Notes: generated by a model not told the origin, from the sequence alone. 64,000 bases of DNA from Bugulina stolonifera (GCA_935421135.1 OW285187.1:27714429-27778428), one strand, 5' to 3'; counted from the first letter of the stretch, positions 34,001 to 49,000 are shown. Numbers and translations: made by a program.

Positions 34001-37000
34001 TATTTAGGCTGTTTCCAAAGTCCGTGTGCTTTGACATTATTAATGTTTGGCAAATTTATTACCATGAAGAAACCTGTCGAGTGAGGCTAAATGTTTATTG
34101 CCACACTCCCTGAAAGCAATTAATTTTTTCTAATGTTTGAAATTATATTTGTACTGAGTGTTACAATTGGAGCAGCATGCTGTTTTGGTCTCACACTAAC
34201 ATACTTTACCAATAGTTTAGGCATGCATTGATCACAGTGCCACAGATAGTTACAAACCTGCCAAGTGAGGCTAAAACCAGGTTTCTTTATTTTAAAAAAT
34301 ACTGTGCAACCACATGTCAATTGCATAACCTTGTTTATTGGCACTCCATGCTGTTTTGGTCTAATGAGATTATAATAAAATACATTGCACATGGGTACAA
34401 CATGGTCATGCTACACCAATTGATATAAAGTAATAGCCCATGTTCACAGCAGGTAGCCTTATGCATTTACGCTTCATACTTCACTTTGCATTTAGCCTTC
34501 AAATGTATTAGTCTATGATCTAATCCTAATATCTATCAAGAACCGTGGAGGTCTAACACAACCCAACCCTATTGTGATCACTGAAAAATCTATCAGACAG
34601 CATCATGGTGTGTTGTCGGATTTCCCCAGAATTAAATAAGACATTTGGGCATTGGAGCGTTAACACAGGGTTCCCTATCTAGTCTTTGTATTAAATCTAT
34701 GGAAACAATACTGAGGATAAAGAATAAATTACATGAGGTACATGTAGGTAAGATTAGTAGGTACTAGTAGGTTACTTACACATCACTCTTGGCTGTGTAG
34801 GTCAAGTGAAAGAGAGACTCCGGCGCCATCCATTTCACTGGTATTCGACCTTGACCTTTCTTCTTGTATGCGTTTTCTTCATACACATCTTTGGTCATTC
34901 CAAAGTCAGAGATTTTTACAACTTTATCAGCAGCAATAAGTATATTCCTTGTAGCTAAGTCTCTGTGTACCAGCTAAAAGGAAAGTAATCAAAAATTCTA
35001 TGTCATTACTATTATTATTATAATTATCAACAGAAATTTAATAAAAAGACAGAACAGAATAGAAAAACCCACGTCATTACTATTATAATAATAATCATAA
35101 ACAGAAATTTAATAGAAAAACAGAACAGAACAGGCCATAGCTTACAGCTATTCTACTCTCAACTCCAAATTTGAAATAATGCCACCTAATATTATAGAAA
35201 TTCATGCCGCCATATTAAACTTGTTACCTTAATCTCAGATAAATACTGCATCCCTTTACTGATCTGGTAAGAGAAACTCATTAGCTGGTCGGCATACTCT
35301 GAGTAGAATTGATTGGCTCCATTGATGTAGTCTGGTTCCCGAGTCCTTATGTTCCGTAAGTAACTCTTGAGAGAACCGAGCTCACAGTACTCCACCACCA
35401 GATGGAAGGGGCCATTCAAGGTGGCTGCTCCTATTAACTTGATGACGTTAGGGTGATCCACCTCCTTCAGCAGACTGTACTCTGATAACAAGTCATTGTA
35501 CTCTGTCCTACTCGCACCATCTGTAAGAGGAAGTTGAGTATAAACAAGGAGTATTAACATAAATGCGCTAGCGTTGTAGCCTTTGGTCAACATTAGTTGT
35601 TTGTGCAGGTAATTTTATTTATTATACGTAGATAAATATGAATATAGATGTGTTGATAATACTAGTTTAAATGTTCAGTTGTATATGGGTATACAGGAGT
35701 TCAAGTTGTGCCAAGTGGTCCAGAACACGAGGTGTACAGGACCAACACATATTGGACAAACCTTTGAGCATCTTGACCGCAACAGGTGACCAATCGTCCA
35801 GCAGACACTTCCTGTATTGGGCTTTAAGTACACGACCAAATTCACCTTCCCCGATATAGTCTCCAATAACTAGGTTATCTCTGCACAACTCCCATTTTTC
35901 ATCGTACTGAATGAAAGAGTAACTTAATGACTGTTAAAGTGATGAAATAGTTTGACTCAATAGATATACTAGTTCTCGAGCTAATCTGTCAGTTGTCCAA
36001 GTGACACATGTAAGTAGTTTGGAAATCAAACTAAGTGCAAGTCCAAAAGCAACCTATCAATAATATACTAATATTCTGAAACCAAGTTATATAAAGTAAT
36101 ACAAGGAGAGGGGTACTCACAAGTTCCATACTTCCAGTGTTATGATAAAGAGAATCGGGCCACTCTGGAAGCAGAGATAGTACAGTAGATGGAGTACTTC
36201 CTTCGTAGTCTGTATTAGCTGTTAAGTTTGTATTCAGGTTAATCCCTCCCACTCTGAAGGCATTGATTCCATCTTCAACTGTAAACATTAGCATAAGGTG
36301 TGATACATGCAGTACTATGACTTCATGCATCAAATATTAAAGTGATACAGCAGACATTTGAGTTCTTCCAGTGCATCGGTACTCGTGTTTATCGGTAGGA
36401 CTGGGGGTGTGGTGTAGGATAGATGTAACTTTTTAACGGCATTATTTAAAACTAAAATTGAACAACCTATACTGCAGGTTGCCGTGGTAACCACATTAAC
36501 ACCAATCAATTCAGACAATAAATACTTGTGCAATTGACTCACCTTTATGTATATGCTTGGTCGGCTTGTATTTATACCAGAGGGAGATAACCACTATAAC
36601 TATTATGATGATAGCCACTATAACCGATATAACTACAGTACACTGGAGTCCACAGCTTTCTAACACGGGGCGGTTAGATTCACCTGCAGAAGAAATATTT
36701 ACCTGAGTATGTGTTTACGGAAACATTGACAAAGTTAGCTGGAATGTAACACATGCAAAGCATATAAATACATGTAGTATGCTCACCAATTGTTTACACT
36801 CATCTGGAAGGTATATCCTAATATTTTGAACATGCAGTATATGTACTACTGCAGAAACTACCATCATGACGAGGATAAAGTCTTATGCACAATAAAACCC
36901 CAAAAGCAGTAATTTTTATTGCATATTTTCACAGCATTCGTGGGCAATTGTCTTCTCATGAAGCCTTTTGATCTCGTCTATTGCTTATATTATTGAATTG

Positions 37001-40000
37001 TCTTCCATTTTTCAGCATTCTTTAACTCGTTGGACAGACAATCCTAACGATTTCCAAACCACTGAATAATGAACATAGCAATACCAGAGAACTTTAAAGC
37101 ATGTGGAGTTGCCCTTCCTCACCTGTTGTAATGTGTATAGATGATGTATTACCATCATCGTCTTTATTATTGAATATAAACTGGCCAATTTCAGACTCGG
37201 GTAGACATTTACAGTAGAGAGCATTTTCCTCACAGTGGCACACTCCATCTGCCGCACAGAGACCCAAGTCACTTCTTCCACAGATTATACTTGTTACTCC
37301 CGACCATTCTGTGCTCACTGCAGACAAAGACCATATACAGTAGAAGCCAGCGTTTAGCATAATTGTTCTACTGGACGTGGATAGTATGTCTTTAGACATG
37401 GAAAAATAATTCAAAATGCTTTAAAGTAATTGAACACATCCTTCCGATGAATGTGCTACATATACCGAAGCCTTGAAATTTAGGAAAGAAAAGAGAGAGT
37501 AAATCTAAAACTGTAACAATACAGCCAAAAGTGAAGTCTAAGCTACTCAAGATTGAGTAATCTCAAGTCACTTACTCAAGCAGTCTTGAGGACATATGGA
37601 ACGATCCAACTCTTCCAGCTCACTGCACTCCATGTTTAAGCAGTCATCATTGGGTACACATGTAGAGAAGTTAGCCCTAGAGCTTATCATAGATTTCCAG
37701 ATACAGTTTGGGGAGCCAGCACCTCGCCCACCTTCACAAGCAACTTCACTTGTATAGTCTGCACAGCTAACTAGAAATAATGAGTGTTAATAGTAAAAAG
37801 TATACCTGACACCCACACAATTGAATTCACTAGAATTGTTATAAAACAGTTGGTGACTTGAGGAATAACACTTCATCTAGTTCTGGGCAAGCTTCTACAT
37901 TCTAGTCTATCGAAAGTGAAGTATGACAAAACCACTTTGTGAAAATTTGGGTTTCAATTGTACATTCGCTCTATCTAAATGCAAATATAGCAAATAATCA
38001 GTGATCAACACAGCTCCCAACTAATAAAACCAGATGCAGCAGGTACAGCTGAACTAGTACTATTTATTACCCGCTGAGCATGCCTAGTGCCTATGTACCA
38101 GTGCCACAATGTACCTAGTTCTATATATTATACAGTACATAAAATAAAATTGGTATACAACAGCTTTGTTATTTTTATCGGTTAATGGCTGCATGTACGT
38201 AGTTGTAATATTATAAATATTTTACACCACATAATAGGAAACAGGGGATAGAGGTGATGCCAGTAAGAACTCTAGTTACCCCCAATAGAGATGTATAGTA
38301 ATGGGGTAGTTAGTGGGCCATCAAAGAAGGGTGGCATATATTTAGTCGTAAACAGGAAAATATCAGACTTGTCTGCGTTGGCCAAATCCAAAATAGCCTC
38401 AACCCTAGTGCTCCAAGCAGATGCTTTGGGTTAGTTATCAGAAAAGGAATTTTCTCGACAATATTACATGCATGCATTTATTTTGAACCACCCTTTTTGA
38501 TAGTGTATTTGTATATGCAGAAAATAGCATCATTATATGAGGCATGTAAAGTTTAAACATGGTTTAAAATTTAATCACTTTGTAAAATATTGCAGATTTA
38601 CCTGAGTGTGAGCCAGTGACATTTGGTGCTGGTAGCCAAGTGACAGTCACCGTAGATATTCTTGGGGTGCCGCCTTGTGACACTTTGAGTACATACTTGG
38701 CAGGTATGTGACACTGAGACAGGTTCCCTTTCTCACCAACATAAATTATACCCTGATGGGGCGTAACATTCAGCATGTTGTGACATTCACTGTTACCTCC
38801 AAGGGGTCTCAGTTCAAACAGCAAAGCTTTGCTGAAATTATGACCAATCCTGAGCACCTAAAATAATACAATATAAACATTATAGGGTAGGTACATGTAA
38901 GTGTCTCCCTACAAAATTTTAACTTGACATAAATTCATGTACATACATGTGGTTGTATAATGATGCCCCAGCATGTAAAAGCATTGTGTCTTATTGTTTA
39001 AAATACTACAATATAACTTACATATTATTATCATGATAAAAACTGTATTGTTACCATACGAGTAGAAAATCTAGGCTTACTTAAATTTACCAAAAATGAA
39101 CTTGGAAAAACTTTCAGCTGTTGGGTATATAGCGCAAAGTAGAGCAGAAAGTTATTACCCAAGTGTGCAGCGGGTTATGTTCTACATGTACAGTATGTAT
39201 TACCTGAGTGTATAGAGGTGTATTCTCAAAGAGCTCTAGTCTATACGAGGGGTCAAGGTCAAGGCTCTTCAGTTCATCAACAGTCTTCAGAGTCAGACTA
39301 AATCTAAATGTTACCTGCAAGTAGTAACAGTTATCTGCAAGTAGTGACAGTTACCTGCATGTAGTGACAGTTACCTGCAAGTAGTGACAGCATCTAAGCA
39401 AACTAGTAGAATAGTAACTAATGACTAGCTATGCTTATTCATTATAAACCTGGTAAAATGAGCTTGATGGGGCCCCTACACACAGTGTATATGGTAGAGC
39501 TAATAACTCCTGATACCTATAAACTACAATGTATTATACTGAAAGAAGACAACTTCCAATGGGAATTGAATCCAGTGGATAGAGTCAGACACACTCACAT
39601 TGTTGCTAACAGCATGCTTTCCATCTGAAGGTAAGTTGTCATCAACGATAACAATATCGATGTCTGTGGATTCATCTATCAGCAAACTTTTAGCATGGGA
39701 AACCATTAGAACTGAAATACACAAAATATGACAACTGGTAACAAATGGACAACTTTTATAACAGCATAAAATAGCCTATAGTTTATAGCCAGGCTGTTTT
39801 CACAACATAGTACGTACAGTATATAGAGTGATATACATACATGTATATATATTTAATAGTATACACAGTATATACATGTATATACATGTATGGTACAGAC
39901 AGTATATCAAGTGATATAATATACAATATAGTACGTACAGTATACCAAGTGATATAATAATTATAGTACTTACATGCTGGTATGTAACCATCTGGTTGTG

Positions 40001-43000
40001 CCCTGTACGGTCTAAGGCTGCCAGCAATCAGCTGTTTATGTGGATCTTGAATTACCCTCCATTTGTTTGGAGATCCACCTCCATCCATATATACTGTAAG
40101 AGCCTTACTTTTCTTATCTCCCTGCATAAAGAGCACAAGGACATAACAATGAGAATATATAGACCAACGCACACTGGGAGAGAATGGGAACTGCCAACTA
40201 TCTATCATACATTATATATTTATCCGTTCTATTTTATTTTATTCTATTCTATTCTATATTATATTCTATTCTATTCTATTCTATTCCACTAGCCTTCAGC
40301 ATAACACACAATGCAAATAATGACAATTTACATGCCAAAAACGTAATATAAAATAATAGAGTACTATCAATAAGTTGTTTTAATTTTTTTTAAACATTAA
40401 CATCATGATATTGTATTGTAACAAACATCCGGAGAGTTGTTTACATCTAAGTGATAGCTTATGATACACTGGCACACACCCAAATGTCGAACACTAACCT
40501 ACTGCAGTACTGTGTACATGTAGGTACATATAGATCACTGCATTATTTACATGTACATTGTATTTACACTTATGGTATTATCATCAGCACCGATCTAGTA
40601 ACAACCTAGTCTACACGTATCTGCAGTTGGGAATACACTGATTCATATTATATAGACATAGGTGTGAATAATTCATGTGAGAAGCACTAAGAACAGTGTA
40701 GAGCTAGTATGACTACTCAGTACTACATCAACCTACATGTGCAGGTACAATATCACTATTACCAAAGCTACAAACGCAATCAATAGGCAAGACATATTTA
40801 CAGAGTGTGCCTATGTGTAACAAGTCCTGGGCCTAATATTATGTTGAAATTATAAAAAAACGAGTACTAAGTAACCTACAATTGTTTCTGTATTTTTAAC
40901 AGTATATTGTCTACAATTTACATGTGGATAAAGTCCAGATAACATCCAGAGACTAAATATATCTGTACAATCAGTTTGACGTTCTTTAGTATTATATACT
41001 GTGGCGATGCCCACTCATTTTGGACAGTTACAAAAAACACACAAGTGTGCCAGGATGGTGTGGTGGTCAACTTCTTGATCTGTAGACTTTAGGGTTACAC
41101 GTTCAAGTCCCACACACTCCTGTCGTGGAATGTGAGCTCTTCCAGTCAGAGCCCAGCTCCTGTGGCTCGTGTAAACTTCTACTCCCAAGGCCGTTAAAAA
41201 CGTTGGCTAAACGGCTAAATGCACGACAGTAACAAAACAAAACCAAACAAAGAACAATGTTATAGCCATGAACTCTGAAGGATGTAGCATAACATATTTC
41301 CACACCCACAGATCATACTGTTCACCTGTTCAGGTAACATGTAGAAGGAGTTATCTCTACTTGTAAGATGGTAGATATTCCTTACCAGTAATGAGTCCAA
41401 CTGATGTTCATCTACTGTGTAGTTATATTGAATGAAGTTGGTCCTGATTTTTGTTCCCACAATTCTTGTGTGAGGAGCCAAGTCTACCTCATTCTTTACA
41501 TTGAAGGTCAGTTCAAGAGCATCCTCTTTGCAAGTTATGGTGGTTCTAAGTCTAGGGGTAGCCTCGTAGTCTAAGGACTGGATCATCAGACGACCATTGC
41601 TTATATGAAATATGTTCTCCATCCCTAAATAAATGTAACATAATGACTGTTAGCAGAATTTAGTCTATGCTCTGCTCCTACCTACCAGTTTGTGTAGCTA
41701 TAGATATGTATTGGAGTTATCCGCTCAATAATATCTGGACATTGTGCTGCATGCCACAATTTTTGTGCTTTGTTGGATAAAACTTGTATTGGGTATATGG
41801 GTATTGGGAAACTTGGGTCGCGCCTGCATAGGGCTACGAGATAATACACTGAGGTAGCACCACATCATTCACATGGATGATCTAACATAATTTTAGTCTA
41901 TTCTGTGTGACAACCACTGCACCTGCAAGTGTTCAACTCTGTTATAAAGGGAATCTAATTGATATGTCATAATTGTATCAAAATAGTAGCTGATTCACAC
42001 TCATTGCACCTCTTTCAATTTTAGTCACAAAGAACTGGTTCACATTATGGGCTAGGTTTTGTAAAGGAGGTATCCTAACTATTCAGACGATAGACTACAT
42101 CAGGTTAGGAACTCGGGTTATGCATGCACTTCCTGCACCATTACTGTATTTATAAAGCTTTGATAGCACTAATTACTTTTTAATTAATTTCAGTAAATTA
42201 TCTAATAGGTTAATCACTGTGCTAATAGATTTAACTGGGCCCATTCACAGATATGGCTAGTTAGGAGCAGGAAATGGCTGGTGGATCTGGAGGAAGATGC
42301 TACCAATGGCAGCAAAGAGGAGATTGAACAGCTGTCTACAAGATGTATGTATGGCTTGGGTAAGACCCCCCCCCCCACTGCATTGCATTACGTGCTCAGC
42401 TGTATGATGAACAACATCACAATCATTCACAAAACCTTCAATTCTTGCCCTAATTTGTCAACAGCATGTGTATTGATTTATGAGAAAACCCGTCACTTCA
42501 GCTAGTATATTTTATGTCCAGTTTGTTCCTAATACGATGTGGGGTGCCATGCATGGAGTAGCCCAAGTTCTCAGTGAACCCAGCTTCAAATAACTGGAAT
42601 GAATTGTCACATAGCTTGTGTAACTATTTTCACCGTCTTTGTTAGCATTGGACACCTTAGTATAATTCATGAAAACCAGCAAAATTTTCACAAAGACTTG
42701 CTGATGCTTTTCAATGACTTTATGGATAGTGACCTTGACTAGACAATTATAGTACCATGCTAGTCGTTTTATTTTATTTTCAATTGAATAGCTAGAATTG
42801 AATAGCTAGAATTGAATAGGGGTACGCAGTGCGCAATGCACACAATCCACTACAATACAAATATTCCATGTTCCATGATGCTAACAGCCTGATGATTTCA
42901 TGGACAGAATGAATTTGAATGATTCAATTAAATAATTCACCATTTTAACTCCTAATTTCCAAAGAGATTATTCAGCACACAGTTCATAAGGCATCCTTCC

Positions 43001-46000
43001 AGATATAATGTGTGCTTTGTAAAACATTACTCCCACAATAAGTCTATTTTTCTGTTGCAGGTTTATACAGAGAAAATCACAACGAAACATGATTTTCTGT
43101 AAGCACATACCTTCATCAAGACTATAGATGTTATCTCCACACATATCCTGACTTAGATACAGTAAGGTGAATGGATTCAGATTTTCTGAGACGTCTACCG
43201 TCAGAACTCGTTGTGCCGTGGAGAAACATGGACAAGCGTCTGTAGAGTTCACCAGGTTGAGAGTTGCTGTTGCTTGAGCTAGGGTCAATCCATCTAATGC
43301 TGTGACTGTAAGACTTGTATCTGTGTAACATATAAGCAAGCATATACTTGACAAAATGAAAATTTAGACATATTAATAAAAATAATCATATAGGCCTATT
43401 AATAGGCTAGGCTTATATACTTATAGCAACCATAACATTGGAACATCATAAGGCAACAGAAATTTAAAAATTTTAGTAATACCACTAACATCATGTACAT
43501 GGCAAGCCCCCCAAGGCTAATTTAAATTGTTATACATGTATATAACTGAAACAGTAAAAAATATTATTAGCGGAGTGTGGTGCTATAATTCCGCTATCAT
43601 CACTTCTCAGCTATCTATTATGTAAAACTCCTCCTGACATCTTAACACATAAGTGGTGACCTTGATAGCAGATTTGCATCACTTATAATATTACTAGTCT
43701 TTAATGTCTATCTAAAAATCAATTTTCTTGAAATTAATAATTTTTATCTCCCCCAAAGCATCTTGGGTGCATAGCAACTTGCGTAATCTATGTAGGTAGT
43801 TTAGATTTCACGGTATTAATGATATCGATGTATTACAGTTGGCTAATGTTAATTTATTTAATTAAATTTAAATTTAAGAGTATAATCAATACTTTGCAGA
43901 CATAATAACTAGTTATTGTTCTTACGTCACAGGACGACGCAATGTGTTAGGCTTACTTTAGCGGGTTCTTTAAGAGAATAGAAGTATATTATTATAATAC
44001 AGTGTGCGCTATTTTTCTGCAGTTATGTTGATGTTATTGTTGCTAACGTAGCTGGTTTATTGCCAATACACAACCACATGTAGGTGTGAAAGGGCTTCGT
44101 AAACATGTCTCAGCTCAGTGAAGCAGAGGAAGTCAATAGCTCAGCTGTGAGTTGAATGCAGGATATTAAAAAATATTCAATTGAAAAGTTGTCAAAGTGA
44201 AATGAAGAGGGAAATGCTATTTGTCCACCCACTTGCTGCTGGCTGATTACGTCGTTGCAGTTGTTTTAAAATTCATGTTTGTGTTTATTATTATAAGTAA
44301 ACAAATGCTGGTATTGAGAAATTGTGCTGACTACATAGAAATTGCCACCTTGTCATAATATATATCATATCAGATTGAAGTTGTGAATACTATATTAAAT
44401 TAATAAATTGAAATGAATTGTGCAAGTTCCACCTACATGTACATCTCATACAAGTAATATGGAGGCTATTAATAGACGCGTTATTGAAATAACGTCACTT
44501 TACACCGAGCAAAATGGGATTCAAGACAAGGAGTCAATGCCCTTCCGGCTAAACTACTTGACATCACAAGAAGTCACATAATGACATCACAAGAAGTCAC
44601 ATAATGAGATCAGCAAATAATGGGCACAAGAGTCCAAAAGTACCCTCAAAGTACATTTTATCATATACCCTATTTTAAAAAATATTGAAATTTCGTATAA
44701 TAAAGAGGCGAGTCTCTCTAAAGTCACTCCATGTTAGTATTGTAGGCCTATATCACTATTGCTCAGATTTACTGGCACCCGTATGTGCTACATGGGTGTA
44801 CTAGTATACCACAGAGATAACCTAGGTTGGACTTAATAACAGGAGTCACCTACAATATTATGACCTTTCCAATAAATCTGGACAGGTCTTGTGATGCATA
44901 AGGCATTATGGTGTTAGTTTCTTCTTAACCTAGGACAACACATACTTTCTCAGATCAACTATCACTAATAAAGTAATAGTATATTTGTTGAAGGCAATCA
45001 AAAGACACTTCCTGGTACGTCATAGCAGAATCCTGAGGGCAAAACAATATAAATACTTAATATTAGATTAATCGTTGCTTAGCATCTGCAAACATTTGAT
45101 GACGGTATGACCCCGTTTAACCTTGATATAAAACCTCTTCAAATTCTCATTATTTGTTCACTCTGCAAAAACTCCTACATTGTTATCCATTTCGTAATGC
45201 TTAAAGGCCAGCAAAGGTATGGATATTTTTTACTACAGTTATTAGTCATCATTAGCATGAAATTCACTGTCCACATAGATCTCCAAAACATAAAGATACG
45301 CTTCTTCATTTTTAAGTGCTGCTGCCTGCTCCCTGATAGAAGACTAGCCAACTCTTCATAATTGTGTTGTAGAAAATATATCTATCTGACTGCATTAAAT
45401 TACATCCTACACCCAGTCCCATCTTAGCTCCCCGAGCTATAAGATGATTTAAAATTTTCCTAGGTAAGCTACCATTGTTGTTCAAATCCGCAAAAATCTA
45501 CCAGGAATATAACTAATCAATACAAAAACAAAAGTGAAGCTTGCCATGCACACGCAGGGGTAAGTCAGGATATGAACTGAAACAATACAAACCGTTTTGA
45601 AGAACTAGTCCTTGTTGCTTCCATCGGACCTCACCGGTGGTCTTATTGATATCTACATAATTATTTGATTCGATGCTGTACGTAATAGTTGTGGGCCGGG
45701 TTGAAGGTACAACTACTATCTGCTGAATCACTGTATTGGACATTGTCTCTTCATTTATGGTAGCAATATATGATGTCGCTGGGAACATATCAGTCTGTGA
45801 TAGGACTACAAAGATGGAATGTTACAACATAAGTTTCATGTATTTCATGCATCAAATAAACAATAAAATAGATGAATTGGTTGCGAGGATCGCAAGGACC
45901 CACCTTGCACTGGCAAGTATTAACTGATGCCCACTTAGAGCATCAAAATGATATGACTAATGGTATCTGTTACAAATTATATTAACCATATAGGAATAAG

Positions 46001-49000
46001 TGAGTAACAGATTATATCTAAGTTAAAAAGGTTGTGTACTATTACCGGCTACTATTTTTAATTTAAATTTATTAATAAATCTAAATTAAAAAGGTGGTGT
46101 ACTATTATACTATTTCTAACTTAAATTTACAACAACTTTAAATTAAAACTATAAATGTACACCACCCTCCTAATTGAAACATAATCTGTGACACTAATCA
46201 AATATCTGTTCACTAACTTTACCAACACTGTTATATAACAAAGAAATATTGGGATTGATATTATGGATAAAAAACAAATGTATAGGTTGGCCTTTGTTAA
46301 TGTAAAACTAAAGATATGTAATTGGTTTGTCTGATGCCCAGCACATTGGCAGCAACTAGCTTATCATGCCTGGCAGCATCAAAATGTCAAGTGTAATCAA
46401 AACTAATTATAAATTAGATACATTTAATACTTTGTTCATAGAATAACATGAGGTGAGTTTGTGGTGGTCTTGCTCCCCCAACATACTGTGATATGCTTTT
46501 TACAGACGTTATATCACTTGCATCGTAATATCATTAACTATGAATTACGCAGCACCACACTGTAAGTCATGAATTTAAGAGTCAGCATGGAGTGGCAGCG
46601 CTATAGGGCAGCTGATAGAGAGGAGCACACCGGTAAATACTGGTGGACGTAACGAAAAAGTAAACAATCAATGCCTCCTAATGATCCAGACAAGGATGAT
46701 GTAGTTCAACACATAAAGCTGTAGTTTAGACTAGATGCAGAGTTATGTAAATGTTAACTGAGTTAATTTGTACAAAGATACCTTCTGCATGTAATACATC
46801 AAGTAATTAAACTATTACCAATTAATAGCCTTTAGCTACGAAACAAATCTCTCATTTAGTATTAAGCAAATTGGAATCTCCAAGCATCATATAGGCCTAT
46901 ATAAACGGTAAGTATGGGTCTTACAGATAAGATAAAATGAGCCATCAAACTAGAAACGTTTCAATTTTCAAATTCTCAAAAGGCTATTCCTTGTTCAGGT
47001 AAACCATGATGGTGTTGACGTTTTAATCCAGGCTTGGAACAATATATAATTATGTGCTATAATTATAACATCATCTATATTTTACCAATACATTTGCATT
47101 ATAATTCACTGCATATTGTTTTTTTGTAAATACCAAGCTGCCAACGTAAATGTGAGAAAGGAAAGTTCTAAGTGACTTGCATAATATGACTTGCACTTTT
47201 GTCACTGCATTATAGCACATCATAGGTAGAGGCCACTTTATATGAGAGGTAAATTGGCACAATTTTATCACACCTGCAAGTAACAGTCTGCACATGGATC
47301 GAAGGTGATTCTGACACTTTGCTGTAGCAATGCACATAATTACAGACTGTCTGTATACTGTCTATTATAGTCACCTTGAAATTTATATATAATTATAAAG
47401 TTCTTGGTGGTTGCCAAAATAATATAATTATATTCTAATTGTTGGAGACTGCTATGGCCTTTTGTCTCTTTTCTGAATGTCACCTTTTATAGATAATTAC
47501 TATAAACTGAACAGAACATTAAGGAAGCTAAAAAGATGCCTGTGATTTCCAGAAGTCAAAAGTAGCACTCCTACTGAAGGAGAGGCCAAGCACCAGTTCT
47601 AATAATTTCCTAACTAGATTAAATATAGAGCAGCACATTGGACAATGGGACTTACTACAGTGTCAACAATTGTTTACTTATCCTACAAGAGTTCTTTAAT
47701 TGTGACTCCAACTCTCATGCGACTGCGAATGTAGCATAAGGAGTTGTAATTTGTTTAATGAAATACACAAGAGATGTGGAATCGTATTAGGGCAATTGTT
47801 ATCTCTAATTTGAAAATGTGGAACTTCAGGTTTCCGTTTCGTGAATAGGCACTGCAACAAAAAGATGTATATGTAGAATATCGTTCATAGCAAATAAATG
47901 GTTACGGTACTAATAGGCTGACCATTGCGGTGAAAAATCACAGGATTGGTTAGTTTTTTTTCTTAATGTTTCTATCCATTCACTTTTTATCTGTGCATAA
48001 ATTCTGTGGTCACTTTAAACCATACCTTCCATGATCTCTGATGAGTCCTCAAATCACAAACATGGGAGTTTTAATGAACATATTAACCTTTTTAACAAAA
48101 GATGCTGCATGCAGCTCTTCTTTGATTAACCACCAATAAAGAATTTCCAAGACCTGAGACATTAATGTGCACATCTGAACCCCATGGTAGAAACATAGCA
48201 TAAAACTATACAAATGGCAGCATTGTCAGCAGTTAAATGTTAATTTATAGTTAAAATACTTTTATGTCATTTTTAATATTGCCATGTTAACTTAGCATTA
48301 TATTAGAAAGCGCTATAAAGGTGGACAAGCAAAATGCTCAATAAAATAGTATCTGCAGAGTTTATATAGATGTAAGCTACATCTAGATGTTCCAAAAACT
48401 TCAAAATGGATTTTCACGACAGGGTCGGTTCGAAACCTACAGCAAAGAAAGCAAAAATCATAACGGTAACTAACACGGGGAAATCAGATACGTATTCCAC
48501 ATCCATAGAGGAGGAAACAAATGAATGTTTTTGAGTGAGCGTTTAGGCGGCAAGCGTCAAACGCTAGACCCTTAATAAATGTTCTGGGCGAGTGTGAAGT
48601 GGAGCAATGTGTCAATCAGTGAATCATATTTTATAGGTTAGTCACTGCGAGTCACAGTGTGCTGATGTTTTATAAATTAGTTTGTCAGTAAGTCATTAGT
48701 TAGCGAACCACTGTAGGCACAGATCTCAAATATTTTAGAAGCGTTGGGACCTGGACAAGTTGTGAACGTCAGATTCGCTCAAAAATTCCCTTGTGTGTTT
48801 TCACCTTTATGGCTATACAGTCACATTTATATTATAATAAAATTATAATTTCTAAGAAAATAAAATTATACAGAATGACAACATAAATAATGAATAAAAT
48901 AAAAAAGGCATGTATAATAATTATCTGCTACAGAATAGAACACTTACCATTAGTGAAGAACATGAATAATAACACAGCGACAGGCATGATAGCATTCCTC

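Noticed and set aside
41260..41325. Continuation of RET exon 4 beyond the PEQ codons
   Set aside because: The frame runs on to a stop, but the CAG|GTGAAC donor with matching phase to exon 5 and the cadherin-like continuity favour splicing there.
45107..45361. 84-codon + strand frame in the RET intron
   Set aside because: Hydrophobic, low-complexity translation with no homologue recognised and no start context.
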